The notes under the pieces: model-generated
What the model was told of the DNA's origin: nothing
Database searches by the model: none
The model's input: the letters and a program-made list of their open reading frames with translations, nothing else
Translations under genes and position numbers: made by a program
Source of the DNA: Macrostomum hystrix
Taxonomy: Eukaryota; Platyhelminthes; Macrostomidae
NCBI GenBank assembly: GCA_950097015.1
Contig: CATNEN010000002.1
Location: 3,100,001-3,164,000, forward strand
DNA: 64,000 nucleotides
Reading direction: 5' to 3'
Shown here: positions 10,169 through 22,870 of the stretch, in pieces
Numbering within the stretch: position 1 is the first letter of the stretch
Layout: the number at the start of each line of letters is the position of its first letter

Positions 10169-13100
10169 TCACTGACGATGTACAAAACCGTCGCCATTTG
10201 TCGAGTAACGAAATGGCCTCACACGGCTTGGCAGGCCGCGAGTTGTGGCCGACGACGCCGCAGGCCGACGATAACTGCCGGCATGCCCGACGGCTTCAGT
10301 GTTGAAGTACACCTCCAGAGCCAGCAGCAGGCGGTAGAACTGAAGGGGCAGGACATCGGATCTGGTGGCAGCAGTCGGCAGCAGATCAGTAGGATACACA
10401 TTGATCTCCGTCTCAATCTCGTGCAGATCCAGATCCTGGGCGCACGTTGTCATGGCAACGGACCCAGCCGGGTCGGCCTCTTCAACGCCGACGCCGAAGA
10501 CTGGCAGACGATCGGGATAGTCAACGGGAATGCAAACAGCAACCGCGGCAACGGCCTTCTGATCACCGCTGGCCCAACGAATTCCAACAGTGAAGAAAAG
10601 GTCGACAGGCGATATCAGCTGACTGAGCCTGGCTGTGAATGCCAGCTCGCAGAAGGCGTCATAGGTAACGCGTTGCCAGGGCCGGCAAATCGAACAATTC
10701 GCCACGGGCGGCAGGCCGGGCGTTGCCTTGACAACAAAATTGACGCCAGCATTGGCCAGATTGTCTAGCCGATTCAGCAGCTGCAGGCGAGACTCGGCGC
10801 GTCCGCGCAGGCGTCGGACACAATCGGCGACTCCGCGAAATGCCAGCTCAGAGTCCAGAACAATGTCCGGCGAGGCAGCTGAAGGTCGTTTGAAGTTTCA
10901 AGAATTTTTTTTTGAAAAGAAACATAAAAATATTACAATGCAGTTCATACTACTATTAAGTAAGCGGCAGTGTTAACTAATACAAAAAAGGTTAACAATT
11001 GAATAGTTACGAGAGAAGGTCGGATAGCAGTTTAGAAACCGAATTATGATATAATGAGTTGAGGCTGCTGCTGCTGCTTCTGCTTATCTGAAACTGACAG
11101 ATGATTAGCTAGAAAAATATGATGGCACTCTAATGCGAGAAACTGGATGCGAGGAATTTCTGCAAGATAATAATATACTGGGCATCTTTACTGGATATTC
11201 GCTAGCCTTGATTGTGTGATAATTCCAATTATATGGGATCGCAAGAAACAGCAACCAATGAAAGTAGAGAAGAAATCTTCAATAAATTGAAGTTGTATTA
11301 ACAACGGACAAGCTTTGAAAGACTTTAAGGAAACAGCTCTGAAGAATCCGTTAGAAGGGCCTGAAGAATCAGTTAGTAGGGCCTGAAGAATCAGTTAGTA
11401 GGGCCTGAAGAATCAGTTAGTAGGACCTGAAGAATCAATCAGTAGGGCCTGAAGAATCAATTAGTAGCGCCTGAAGAATCAATTAGTAGGGCCTGAAGAA
11501 TCAGTTAGTAGGACCTGAAGAATCAGTTAGTAGGGCCTGAAGAATCAGTTAGTAGGACCTGAAGAATCAGTTAGTAGGACCTGAAGAATCAGTTAGTAGG
11601 GCCTGAAGAATCAGTTAGTAGGACCTGAAGAATCAGTTAGTAGGGCCTGAAGAATCAGTTAGTAGGGCCTGAAGAATCAGTTAGTAGGACCTGAAGAATC
11701 AGTTAGTAGGGCCTGAAGAATCAGTTAGTAGGACCTGAAGAATCAGTTAGTAGGGCCTGAAGAATCAGTTAGTAGGACCTGAAGAATCAGTTAGTAGGAC
11801 CTGAAGAATCAGTTAGTAGGGCCTGAAGAATCAGTTAGTAGGGCCTGAAGAATCAGTTAGTAGGACCTGAAGAATCAGTTAGTAGGGCCTGAAGAATCAG
11901 TTAGTAGGACCTGAAGAATCAGTTAGTAGGGCCTGAAGAATCAGTTAGTAGGACCTGAAGAATCAGTTAGTAGGGCCTGATGAACCAATTAGTAGGGCCT
12001 GAAGAATAAACTAGTAGGGCCTGAAGAATGAACTAGTAGGGCCTGAAGAATAAACTAGAAGGACCTGAAGAATAGCTGCGCCCACCTTTGTTGCCAAGAT
12101 CCACGCTGCGGCAGACGATGCCGGCAAGGCGCTGGGCCCAGGTGTAGGCCAGTCCGACGTCCCGACGTCGAAGCCACAGAAAGTCGCTAGCGGCGCCTGG
12201 CAGGGCGTGTCTGACAGCGTAGCCCGGAGCAGTTCGACCATCGTCGCCCGGATACAAGCAGTCTAATAGTAGAGGCGAATTGCCGCCAATCTTCGCCGTA
12301 TCGACGTCCACAATGTCGACAGGCGGCTGCTGCTGCTGTTGCTGGGGCTCAATAGAAACGTTGCGCACTGTCACAAGCCGACAGCTGGGCAGGTAGTGAA
12401 AAGACAGCAGCAATCGACGCCCTGAAGCATTCGGGACAGACAAGCTCAGCCGCACACTCAGCGGATGCGGGGTGAGCAATTGGCGAATGACCTCCTCGCC
12501 GCTCTCATTCCCAGCCTCGTCGTCGTCATCGTCATCGTTGGCCGTAGCCGCAGCAGATTTGCCGCTCTTAGCCTTGCTCTTCTTTTTAGACTTCTTCTTG
12601 TTCTTCTTCTTTTTCTTCGAGCTCAAATCTTCTTCATCGTCGTCGTCGTCCTCTTCGTCGCCGTTGGCATCGGCGTGACGACCGTCTTCAGCCTCGGCGA
12701 CATCCTGGCCAGCCTTGGCGGAGGAGCCTTTGCTGACGGCCGACTTCAATCGGTCCAACTCGGCTTGGCGAACAGATGCGGCCTCGTTACGATCGCCGAT
12801 GATTTCAACCTGTAGTTTTAATTGCGGAAAACTATTTTTTCACTACATATCGCCCCTACAAATGTGTGACAAACTTGATATCATTTGGTTGAATCGTATC
12901 AGGTTTTTGATTTAAACAATTAAATAAAATTCAACTAATTCTGCGGAAGTTGAACGAAAGAGAGGAAAATATTTCAATGCAAAATGATAACTATAAATTC
13001 TGATTTTTTCTATACATATCGGCTCATTTGACTCACAAGCATAGCTGTCAGCTGGTTAGCCAGCTCTTCAGCGTTGTCAAGGCAGCCGCTATCAGCGTAA

Positions 13101-14740
13101 GCGCTCAACTGGCTATAGAGCAAATACAGCGGCGCTGGCAACAGCTTAGCGACAGCATCGGCCTTCCATTGAGCAGTGACACTGGCGCCGGGACCAGACG
13201 AGTTTAATCCCAGAGCAGTCTCAACTGGCTCAGCAGCTTTGGCCACGGCTTCGAGCAGGGGCGCCAGAGATTCGAGTCGGCGACGCTTCTCGGCAATGTC
13301 AGCCTGCACAGCAGCTGCCTGACGCTTACCAGTGCGCAGCTTATTGGCCAGGGTCTCTCGCTGCTTGAGCTCATATCGAAGTCGGGCCAGTGTGCACTCG
13401 TGCTCGCTGAGTTCGGCCAAGTTGGCGCCGGAGTCACGCACGAATTCGTCCAAAGGAGCCAGGCTGATGGACTCGTGACGGGAGCGAAAGTCCTGCAGTC
13501 AGAAATATATTGATTTTTGTGACATCAGCAACAGTTTTGAACTTCTTGAACTGCTGCGGATTCTGCTACGATTCCAGCTGTGGATTCTGCTACGATTTCA
13601 GCTGTGGATTCTGCTACGATTTCAGCTGTGGATTCTGCTACGATTCCAGCTGTGGATTCTGCTACGATTTCAGCTGTGGATTCTGCTACGATTTCAGCTG
13701 TGGATTCTGCTACGATTTCAGCTGTGGATTCTGCTACGATTTCAGCTGTGGATTCTGCTACGATTTCAGCTGTGGATTCTGCTACGATTCCAGCTGTGGA
13801 TTCTGCTACGATTTCAGCTGTGGATTCTGCTACGATTTCAGCTGTGGATTCTGCTACGATTCCAGCTGTGGATTCTGCTACGATTCCAGCTGTGGATTCT
13901 GCTACGATTTCAGCTGTGGATTCTGCTACGATTCCAGCTGTGGATTCTGCTTCGATTCCAGCTGTGGATTCTGCTACGATTCCAGCTGTGGATTCTGCTA
14001 CGATTTTAAGTCCTTTGTTTGAACAGGCAAGTATGTTTAATTGAGGATTTTTTAACCGCGAGTGGGAGGATCCATTAGCCAGCTAACATCTCTCTCCCTA
14101 TTAGCCAGCACAGTAGGTAAACAAGGCTCAATTGGCCTACCTGACATCTAGTAATCTCCCGCTGCAGATGACGGCATTCGTACAGCAGATTCTGCAACTG
14201 CAGATGACGAGAGTCGGCCTGGAGTTTAGAACTGGCTGTTAATTCTCTGGCTCGCTTCAATCTGAACTGAGCTTCTCTATTTAATCGCTTCATAATCATC
14301 AGGTCAGACATGCAGCCGATTCTCAAATTCTCAAGCCTAATGGCTAGTGAGTCTCCTTCGTGCTTAACAATAGACGATTTAAGCTGAGCAATCTCGGACA
14401 GTCTGCTCAGCAGGCGGGCCTTGGTAGCTGCGAATGCCACCAGAGGACCATCGTCAATGGACGAAGAAGTTGCATCGGCCGTCGTCGGGCAGCTGCCGAC
14501 GCCTTCCTCTTCAATGTAGAATGCTCGACGGATTGAATCAACTGAGCCCCGCTCAGCAGCCGGTTGCTGCTGCTGCCTCTGCTCCGATGTAGTCGACACA
14601 GTGTCCTTACTAGCCGTCGACACGACTTCGGCGGGGGACGCCGATGACGCAACGGAAGCAGCTGCGCCAGCGGATTTCCTGGTTATTTTTCGTTTGACGG
14701 TGACGGCGGCAGGCGCCGATGGGTCGGTTTTAGCTGGCAT
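10169..14740 (-). CDS. THOC5: THO complex subunit 5
   Basis: Subunit of the THO/TREX complex, which couples transcription to nuclear mRNA export. Four minus-strand exons with GT-AG borders: 14141-14740, 13037-13492, 12086-12809, 10169-10878. They join in frame to about 830 residues, longer than the roughly 680-residue human protein because of low-complexity inserts. Family landmarks: HLQLQNLLYECRHLQREITRC at the exon 1 end, the DFRSRHESISLAPLDEF block opening exon 2, HPLSVRL and LDCLYPGD in exon 3, EIETEINVYP in exon 4, and a terminus RPFRY...FVHRQ that resembles the human KPFKY...FSHR end. Exon 3 carries an acidic/lysine tract with KKSKKKSKAK, a likely nuclear signal. The start ATG follows a CAG-repeat leader. 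Just upstream, TTTTGTTTCAG could be a splice or trans-splice acceptor (inference). Introns 1 and 3 are largely minisatellite. Confidence 0.93.
11334..12073. repeat. 22-bp minisatellite in THOC5 intron 3
   Basis: About 33 copies of a 22-bp unit, CCTGAAGAATCAGTTAGTAG plus GG or GA. G-ending and A-ending units are interspersed in an irregular but recurring order. On the sense strand the array begins only a few bases after the exon 3 donor (12085). Confidence 0.95.
13556..14005. repeat. 24-bp minisatellite in THOC5 intron 1
   Basis: About 19 nearly identical copies of a 24-bp unit, GATTCTGCTACGATTTCAGC plus TGTG, with an occasional CCAGC variant. Two overlapping plus-strand open frames of 150-170 codons are artefacts of the unit length. 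Confidence 0.95.
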
Positions 14741-14829
14741 CTTGATGCTGCTGCTGCTGCTGCTGCTGCAGGTTCAACTGACTGAAACAAAATTAATAAT
14801 ATCTTAACACCTTTTATGGTGACACTAGA

Positions 14830-15045
14830 CCCATTTCGCTGAATCTTGAGTACGCACTGACATTTTCATCGTCAGGCAGTGTACACTCCCACTGTGCCTT
14901 GGAGGTAGGCCCTTAACGGCATAAATTGCACGGCAAGCCTTCCCTCTGCGGCTGCGCCCCAATTTAATGTGGCCTCGCCGCGGAATCGAGCTCAGGGACC
15001 TTGGCGCCAGAGGTAAACGCGTTAACCGCTTCGCCACTCACCCCT
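14830..15045 (-). mobile_element. tRNA-derived SINE, family A, copy 1
   Basis: On minus, the element starts GTGAGTGGCGAAGCGGTTAA, an A-box-like stretch resembling a Leu/Ser tRNA. It continues to a B-box-like GAGCTCGATTCC about 45 bases later, then a non-tRNA body with GGGGCGCAGCCGCAGAGGG. A diverged copy in the same orientation lies at 40025-40255, so this is a dispersed family. It separates THOC5 from the SCP2 gene. Confidence 0.75.
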
Positions 15046-15372
15046 GAACTCACTGGAAAATAAAGATCAATTTATTTTAATGTTTGCCTATATTTTTAAT
15101 CTATAATACGTTTTTTTGGTCTGCAGTTTTTTGTTTCTAGTCATACGAAAAAAACAAAAATTAATATGCTGACAAATTTTGGGAAAAGTTTCAATCGATA
15201 TTTTTCATTTAATTGTATATTTCGTGTAAAAAATCAATCAAAATTAGACATTTACTAAGAAAGACCAGATCACATTGGAGTGTAGAAACAATTAGCTAAA
15301 ATTAGACATTTCAATCATTATTCTAGTCCACAGTTACAATCCAATGTTGAACACAGAGTTAATTGCGGTCAG

Positions 15373-16656
15373 TTACAGTTTGCCCTGCAGTTCACCTAGG
15401 CGTGACTGGAACTCTCTCAGTCGCATGCCCATGCTCATGTTGCCCTGCATTCTCAGGCGGCCAGTAAAGAATGCCTGCTGAGGATTCAGCCGGCCCAGCA
15501 TCAGCTGGACAAGATCGGAGTCGCTGATTGTGATGGTCACGTCAGGCTTACCTGCGGACAGGTGACAGGTAAATCATATTTTACCACCGATTATACACTC
15601 GCTAGTTTAGCAACTTCCATTCAGAAATTTTGCAGCCAGGTGTAATCTAACTTTTAATGGATCCCTCCACTGACTTTGTCTGTCTCTATTTATTGTAAGG
15701 GATGCCTGCCTGCTTGTTTACCTGTACTTATGACTCATGCCTTTTTTAGTAACATGCCTGCCTGTCCTAGGATTTCTCTCCTACGTATGTCATACGTATT
15801 CAGACGTCAGCTTCTATTTTTAGCAACAGACCCCTTGTTCATCTGACGTCAGTTTCTATTAATAGAAAGTCACGTGATGTATCTGCTACCCCTACCTTGT
15901 CTGCACCATATTAACAGGTCCCTAAATGCTGGATCATTTAAGTGTGTGCCTGCGTGCCCGCTAAGGAAAAAATTGCGCGGCGCATTCAAAGGCCGCGTGT
16001 ACAGCTGTTCAGTCCGTGGACAAGTGGGCGACGCAACACACAACTAACTTTCTACTGAAGCTAATTCTCGTAACTATAAGCAACGGAAATCAGTTGCCCA
16101 GCTAAAGTATACATATAGTTATCACTATACTTGGATTCAAGTCTGATCAGAAGTGTGTGTGTGCTTACGTATCAGCATATAGACAGAATTATGTAGAATT
16201 ATGAACAGCCAGTCTTAAAGTTTCACCTGTTCCATTAAACTCCACAGCACCAGCGCCATTCTTGCAGTCAACCAGCCACATTGCAGTGGCACCATCGCGA
16301 CCTCCAGTAACTTTGAATGCGAAGACACCATTTATGCGCTTAACAATCTGCTCGCCTTCTTCATTCAGGCCAGAGCGGATAGCGTCGAAAATTTTTGTGC
16401 ACTACATTGACAAAAGATTGAGTATGTGAAAATTATTGACATAGTGCAATTTAGCCGCAATTCTGACCTAGGTTCTGCTGAATGATTCTATCAACTAATG
16501 AGACATGTGTTTTAACATAATATGATGCAAATTATATTACATTACATTATATGTAAACATATAACTAACCTCAAAAACTCCATCAGCTGGTGCAGCTGAA
16601 GCTGATGTGGCCTTCAAAGAAGAATCACATCCTTTAATAGTCAGCAGATCAGGCAT
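15373..16656 (-). CDS. SCP2 sterol-carrier domain protein
   Basis: Small lipid-binding protein of the sterol carrier protein 2 family, which transfers sterols and fatty acyl ligands. Three minus exons with GT-AG borders: 16570-16656, 16227-16401, 15373-15551. They join in phase to 146 residues. The SCP2 fold covers almost the whole protein: KIFDAIRSGL, GEQIVKRINGVFAFKV, MWLVDCKNG, KPDVTITISDSDLV, GRLNPQQAFFTGRL and GNMSMGMRL all match family positions. The chosen start, MPDLLTIKG, is the first ATG of the 5' exon, preceded by AT-rich DNA with an AG-ending tract. It ends in GKL, which resembles but does not match a peroxisomal SKL-type signal. No thiolase or dehydrogenase domain is visible upstream, so it appears free-standing. 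It could be the tail of a larger gene whose 5' exons lie beyond the AT-rich region. Confidence 0.88.
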
Positions 16657-19025
16657 ATTGTATCCTAATTTATATGTTATTATTCTGAAACCAACAGAAA
16701 ATTTTTTTATATTCTACAAAAAAAAATACAATTGTACATATTATTGTATTGCATGCATTAAAAAATTTACCTATTTAACCAAATTTAATTTTTTTCCTTA
16801 TGCATACATAATATATATACACTATTATTTCACATATAGTGTGAAATAATGTAAGATATGTAAAAAACTAATATCTTGTACATATTAACTACTAGTTAGT
16901 AAATTTGGTTACTATCTAATTAAAACAAACAAGAGATCTTACTAAAATGCTTGCTTTGGAATTTTCCAATAATTTTCCAATTATCACTGAAGATTATCAC
17001 TGAAATTTAATTAAACTAATCTAAATTAATTTCTTTTTTTTCCTTTTTATAATATTATGTCTAATTGATAAAAAGGGCAATCAAATTAAATGTGCATTAT
17101 TATTAATGATGTTAGTATTAAGGCAATTAAGAAGGCTACATAAAAATATTAAAAATATGTAAGCCTATTCTTAATTGTTACAATACATTACTTACATTAG
17201 AGACTAAAGTCGGCCTACAAGTTTCATTTTTTAGTATGATAGGACATAACAATAAAATAGTTATAATGTTATTAAAAGGGCATTTGTATGCCAAATGTCT
17301 ATGCTAAAAAAATCAAGACAGCTATTAATATTAAGAAACACTTGGCTTCAAGTTAATATAAATTAAAAACAGAATGAATGTTGTACAAAGTAAAGAAAAT
17401 TTAAAGCAATTTTTTTAATTGAAAGATAAATTATATAAATATACAAGTTGAGAAATGTTACTTCATTGTTAAACTCATAATGTTTTCTTTTTCTGATCAG
17501 CTTATTTTACTTAGGATAAGATATATATATATAAAATGTTCAAAGATATGAGATGAAAAATACCACATTTTAAGCAAAATTGGTCTAATTCTCAAATTTT
17601 GCAATGGGCCATTTCTAGCCATAGGCCTATACTAAAGTGGCTCAAGACCTTATGCATAAAGCAACCCACAGCTGCAAATAGTAAAAAAATATTTTAATAA
17701 AATTAAAACAAGATTATCATTAGTATCATTAGTAGCTAGCTAGGTTGCCAGGTAGGTATATATGTATTCTATTCTAATTTCTAGAAGTCAAGAGCCTAAG
17801 ACCTAATCATTCAGAGTAAATATATAAAAGGCTAATTCCATGAGATGATGGTCATTGTATTGGTATACATAATAATCATTATTTGTACCAAAGACAAACT
17901 AACTCAAGACTTTGTATGTTCCATATTGATGGGTGTGACTTCAAGATAAAGATAAGACACATTTTAAAGTAATTTTTTACTGTGTTAATGTAGTAGACAG
18001 AAACTTTCAATGATGGTTGTTTTTGGTGAAGGCTGACGTATTCAAATTTTCAGCATAAGTTCAAGATTCCTGCAAATCAGGCAAGTTTTTGTCTCAATCA
18101 GTCATTTGTTGTTGTAAACAATAGCTAGATAAACAGTTATAAACAAATTTCACATGTTATTAGCCAGTTTTAAGTGTGTTGCACATTTTTTTCTTAGATG
18201 ACGGTCATTGGACTGATGGTCATTTGTTTCAAATAAAACAATTTTTTTTAAAACAGCAATGTTTTGAATAGTTTGAAAACATTTTTTTAAAGTTAGACCT
18301 GCTGCCATAAAGTTACTATGATAGCAACAAAGGAATCTCTTTATTTTGGATAATATCATAGTTTTAAGATTGTTTGTAACTAATATTAGTTCTAATAAAA
18401 ATATTTAATGCTTTTCTAACCATAAAATTTATTACACTAATCTCACATTTCAGATCAAACCTACCATGTACCTTCAACAAAACATAAACTTCAAGATTGC
18501 CTGACTCAATAATCATAAAGATGGCTAATCAGTTAATAGAGGGAACAGTGCATGAAACAATAAAATAAACCAATGGCTTAGTATGACTTAACAAAAAAGA
18601 GTTTATTTTAAGGCGTATAAAACAAGATTAACAGTATCTCTTAAAGGCTTGAATTCCAAGAACATGTATTGTCTTTAAAATTGACACAAGAAACTTTTAC
18701 AAGAGAAATTAGATAAAAAATACACAACTTGAGAACAGTACTGATGTAGTTAATTGTATGGATTTTATCAAATTTATGAAAAATGATAGCAATAACTTTT
18801 TCTGAATAATATACAGGTTTTAAGAATGCCAGGAAATGATGGTTGTTGGGTAACTATGCAGGTTTTTTAAGCATATTAAACTTATCACATGCTAACAAAA
18901 AGGACAATTTAACTTAGATATAGGCTAAGAAAATATTTTATTAAAAAAATCACTTTGCAAGCCTTTTGAACTTGGTATAACAACTTTTCATTAAAAAATG
19001 ATAGTCGTTTTTAACACTTTTAAAA
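16657..19025. other. AT-rich gene-free DNA
   Basis: Strongly AT-rich with long A and T runs and frequent stops in all frames. No exon, RNA gene or clear repeat family is seen, apart from short simple repeats such as ATATATATAT near 17521. Confidence 0.7.
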
Positions 19026-20506
19026 GGCAGAGCTTATTCCCACAGTCCCGTGCCGATAATTTCAATTTTATCCACATGGTTCTGTTCTTTAAAACAAGGC
19101 CCTTTCGGGTTTGAATGTTTTGTTGAACCCTTGAGCCAATAGATTGACAAAGTTGACAGTGTGTTACGACACTGTTCTACATTCGACCTACACATTCATT
19201 AACTGACATTAATATCATCCTTTTTAATTATTGTAATAACAACTTACTAAATCTTTTGTCATCGTTACATGTTTTCATTCGAATTGTATTGACTTAAAAA
19301 AGTAAGAAGTCTATCTAAGAAAATCATACAAGTCAACCAGTAGAATTCTAGTCAGCACCAAACTCGTCACACATATTATAAATCATTGTTATTCTTTTAA
19401 ACTATGCATTGATAGTGTACACTATACACTATAATCTGAAGCAAAAGCCTAATGCTCAGAGAAGAATAGGTAGGGACTTGAAAGTAGACCTATTCATACA
19501 AGCTGCTGTGTGGATAAGCAGAAAATTAGTGGCACGGATCTGTGTCGATAAAATTAAAATTATATCGGCATGGGACCGTGGGAATAAGCACTTCCCTTTT
19601 AAAAAGCAAAGCCCAAACTTTTCAAAGCAAAACTTATGATAAAAAGAAATATATTAGGTCATAAGACCTTTTTATTTCAGTTTTTAGATATAATAAAGTT
19701 AAGTTATTTTTTTTATTCTCTGAGTTAAATTTAAGACTAATTAGTTCCTTAATGAAAACTAGATTCACTTTTTATAATGTCCTGTGCAACACTGAAATGA
19801 TTGTAGGCCTAGGGGTACTATGATCAAAACAAAAAATATAAACTTAAAGGTAGATAAATATGTTTAAAGGAAGTGCTTATTCCCACGGTCCCATGCCAAT
19901 AATTTCAATTTTATCCACTACGGATCTGTGCCGATAATTTTCTGCTTATCCACATGGAAGCTTGTATGAATAGGTCTACTTTCAAGTCCCTGCCTATTAT
20001 TCTCTGAGCATAAGGCTTTTGCTTCAGAGTATAGTGCATAGTGTACACTATCAATGCAAAGTTGTAAAAGAATAGCAATGATGTATAATGTGTGATGAGT
20101 TTGGTGCTGACTAGGCCTAGAATTCTGCTGGTTGACTTGTATGATTTTCTTTGATAGACTTCTTACTTTTTTAAGTCAATATATAATGAATATAAGTTTA
20201 TAATGAAATATAAGTCAGTTTATAATGAATGTGTAGGTCGAAATGTAGAACACTGTCGTAACACACTGGCAACTTTGTCGATCTATTGGCTCGAGGGTTC
20301 AATAAAACGTTCAAACCCGAAAGGGCCTCGTTTCAAAGAACAGAACCGTGTGGATAAAATTGAAATTAACGGCACGGCATATTTATATAAAGAGTTGTAG
20401 ACCTATTCATACAAGCTGCCGTGTGGATAAGCAGAAAATTATTGGCACGGATCCGTGTGGATAAAATTGAAATTATTGGCACGGGACCATGGGAATAAGC
20501 TCTGCC
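19026..20506. mobile_element. 1.5-kb palindrome made of two inverted transposon-like copies
   Basis: Left arm 19026-19600 and right arm 19866-20506 are diverged inverted copies around a spacer of about 265 bp. Each arm end carries GCTTATTCCCA with GTCCC..TGCC, the other ends read GGGAATAAGC, and subterminal words such as GGCACGGATC recur. The outermost ends share GGCAGAGCTTATTCCC. The inner ends share AAGGAAGTGCTTATTCCCAC. The nested inverted termini fit a non-autonomous DNA transposon present as a head-to-head pair. No transposase is seen. Confidence 0.75.
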
Positions 20507-21386
20507 ATGTTTAAAACTACTTAAACATAAAACTATATATAATTATGTACAAATATAAATATAAACTTTGATAAATATAGCATAAAAAATATGCCCTTGA
20601 TGACCTTCTAATGGAATTACTCAAAACATACAATAAAAATGTAACAAGAAAACTGTAGTCTGCAGATCAAAAATAAAAACTACATAGGCCCTAGCAGAAT
20701 GTTAATGTTACAAACAAGCAGGATCATGAGCATGTACAAATGCCAAATGGTTAATGGTTCAATCGGTTTTGGTCTCTGGACTGAAACAAAATGAGAATGG
20801 GCTATGGCATAACAATATTAACAAGCAGTTTAAATAACCATTTGCCATATAAGCAATCTGATAACTTATTTCAACAGAAGTTGGTTAGCAATTAAAAAAC
20901 TAAATTCCTAGGTCCATAAATAACACTGTGTAAACACAGTTAGACAGATCTTTGTCTGTATTCGATTTATTAGATTAGAAGGGAGAAAATGATTATAGTA
21001 ATTTAAGTTATGCTTAAGTTGGCCCGTCAATGTTATAAATACATAGTACGACTTGTATGTCACATCAGTCAGGCAATTTGTAAAAAAACAATAGAATTAT
21101 TTACCAATTATTCACCAACAAAATCATGTATTAGGTGCACTGTGCACAAAATAACAACCCGCAAACTTGAAATCTCACATCACGTCTTTTAAATTAGATC
21201 ACTTTGAATTCCGGTTTGATTCAGATTTAAACAAAGTCTTACACTAATATATTCGCAAAAAGGTTTTATAACGGCGAAGGATCAAGCAAACCTAATTTTC
21301 GAGTTTTAATCTTAATAAATTATTGGTCTAAAAACGATTTCATTCTCTCAAAAGTCTGAATTTTTTAACACGGTGCAAACAAATAC
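20507..21386. other. AT-rich gene-free DNA
   Basis: Nothing beyond low-complexity AT-rich sequence and scattered short open frames without similarity or splice support. Confidence 0.6.
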
Positions 21387-21883
21387 ACTTCCATGTCGCC
21401 AGCCGCATCGCAGCCGCGTCAAAATTTTAACCGCAGTCCCCAGACGCGGCTTGTGTAAAAAATGAAAGATTAGCATGCAAAAAGATTCCCCAAAGGGTTT
21501 TCTTTCACCAAAACCTGCTACAAAAAAATTCTCAAGCATTCAAAGTTTTGTTTGAGTGGGCTGGCGCAGGGCTGAGATTGGGCTAGCAAATACCGCCGAT
21601 AAGATGCATTCCAGACGCTCCCCAAGATATAAAATTTATTGAGCAGGATGTTTTGCTCCTTTCTGTTGAGTTTCTTTAAAATCGATTCTAAATCCACATA
21701 GAAATCTTATTTAAAAGTTTAAAGTCATGCATTCCGGAACATTTTTGCCCTCCCCAACAGACTTAAAGGGATGCGGCTAATTCCCCAACGAAATAAAACG
21801 ATACAGACTAGTTGTTTTCACATGCAAATCAAATTTCAGCCATTCCCCAGATGTAGTTTTAGAAATATGGCCCCTTGATTTTT
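21387..21883. repeat. Left arm of the 497-bp inverted repeat
   Basis: The reverse complement of 31426-31922, equal in length. I found one clear mismatch on direct comparison (GCCAGCCGC versus GCCTGCCGC). The outer end begins ACTTCCATGTCGCC and the inner end is GGCCCCTTGATTTTT. TACA abuts the outer end and recurs beyond the right arm, compatible with a short target duplication. The arm has no inverted ends of its own, so it behaves as one terminus of a larger structure. Confidence 0.95.
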
Positions 21884-22870
21884 AGAAGTAGCTATTCGTA
21901 CAGTACACTGTATGAATAAAATTGATGCTATTCATACGGTAGTTATACCGCCAATTTAAAATATTATTTTATTATGTGTGTGTGTTATTTAATTATAGCT
22001 AGAAAGCGCAAATGCAAACGAAACATGTTAATATGAAATGCTCATATCGTCTACAGACTTGTTTCTTAATTCTTAATTTTTAGTCCTGAAGTCTGAGACA
22101 GTCTGTGAAGTGTATTAATAAAACGAGAATTACCAGAATTACTCATTATTGGATTATTATGCTATATGTCCAATTGCAATATCAATTGCAGTTGCAAACA
22201 GCAAAACAGCAATTTTCTATAGCAACTACTAATTGAAATAGCATAATCAAACATTAGTAATTATGCCACATGGTGTTCAATTTGGACATTAGTTCAAATT
22301 AAAAGCTTGGCTTAGAATACTCATTAAAATTGGCTCAATGGCATAACCAAATTTAGGTAATTATGCCAATTTGGCCCAGTGAAATTTTTTAAGTCCAAAT
22401 GACCTATACTTTAAATTTTTAGCTATATAACTCCAATATTAGGCTTTGTATTATTAGGAATACAGTTACATGTATTTTTAAATACTATCCTAATAGGCTA
22501 GGCTAGTACAAAACAAAATATTTAACAAAATTTAGCTAGTCTCTAAATAATCTTATATAAACATCAATAAAAACTTATGTCCATTTATCTAAAGTAATAT
22601 CAATAGCTATACATTTATAATTATAGAACTACAAGAGTCATTGCCTTATGCACATCGTTTTTATGATATAAATAAATAATATCAATATACCTTGAGGACA
22701 TTGAGGTTTCGAATCAATTTATTCAAATGCAATTGAACATATTTTATATAAATTTAAATAACATTTGATTGCTGATTTGATTTGTTTTTCTGTTTATATA
22801 TGCATAAGACAACAATTATTTGCTTAAACATTATTAATATATTATTTCTCTTAATGTAATATATTTTTAG
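21884..22870. other. AT-rich spacer inside the inverted-repeat segment
   Basis: About 1 kb of AT-rich DNA between the left arm and the satellite. No coding or RNA feature seen. Confidence 0.6.

Noticed and set aside
13510-14044. Overlapping plus-strand frames in THOC5 intron 1
   Set aside because: Artefact of a 24-bp repeat in an intron of a well-supported minus-strand gene.
19409-20400. Short frames in the 1.5-kb palindrome as a transposase
   Set aside because: They are under 80 codons, not conserved between the two arms and have no catalytic motif.
21348-21539. Short protein encoded in the inverted-repeat arm (also at 31770-32060)
   Set aside because: The same peptide in both arms only reflects arm identity. 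No start context, domain or splice support is seen.
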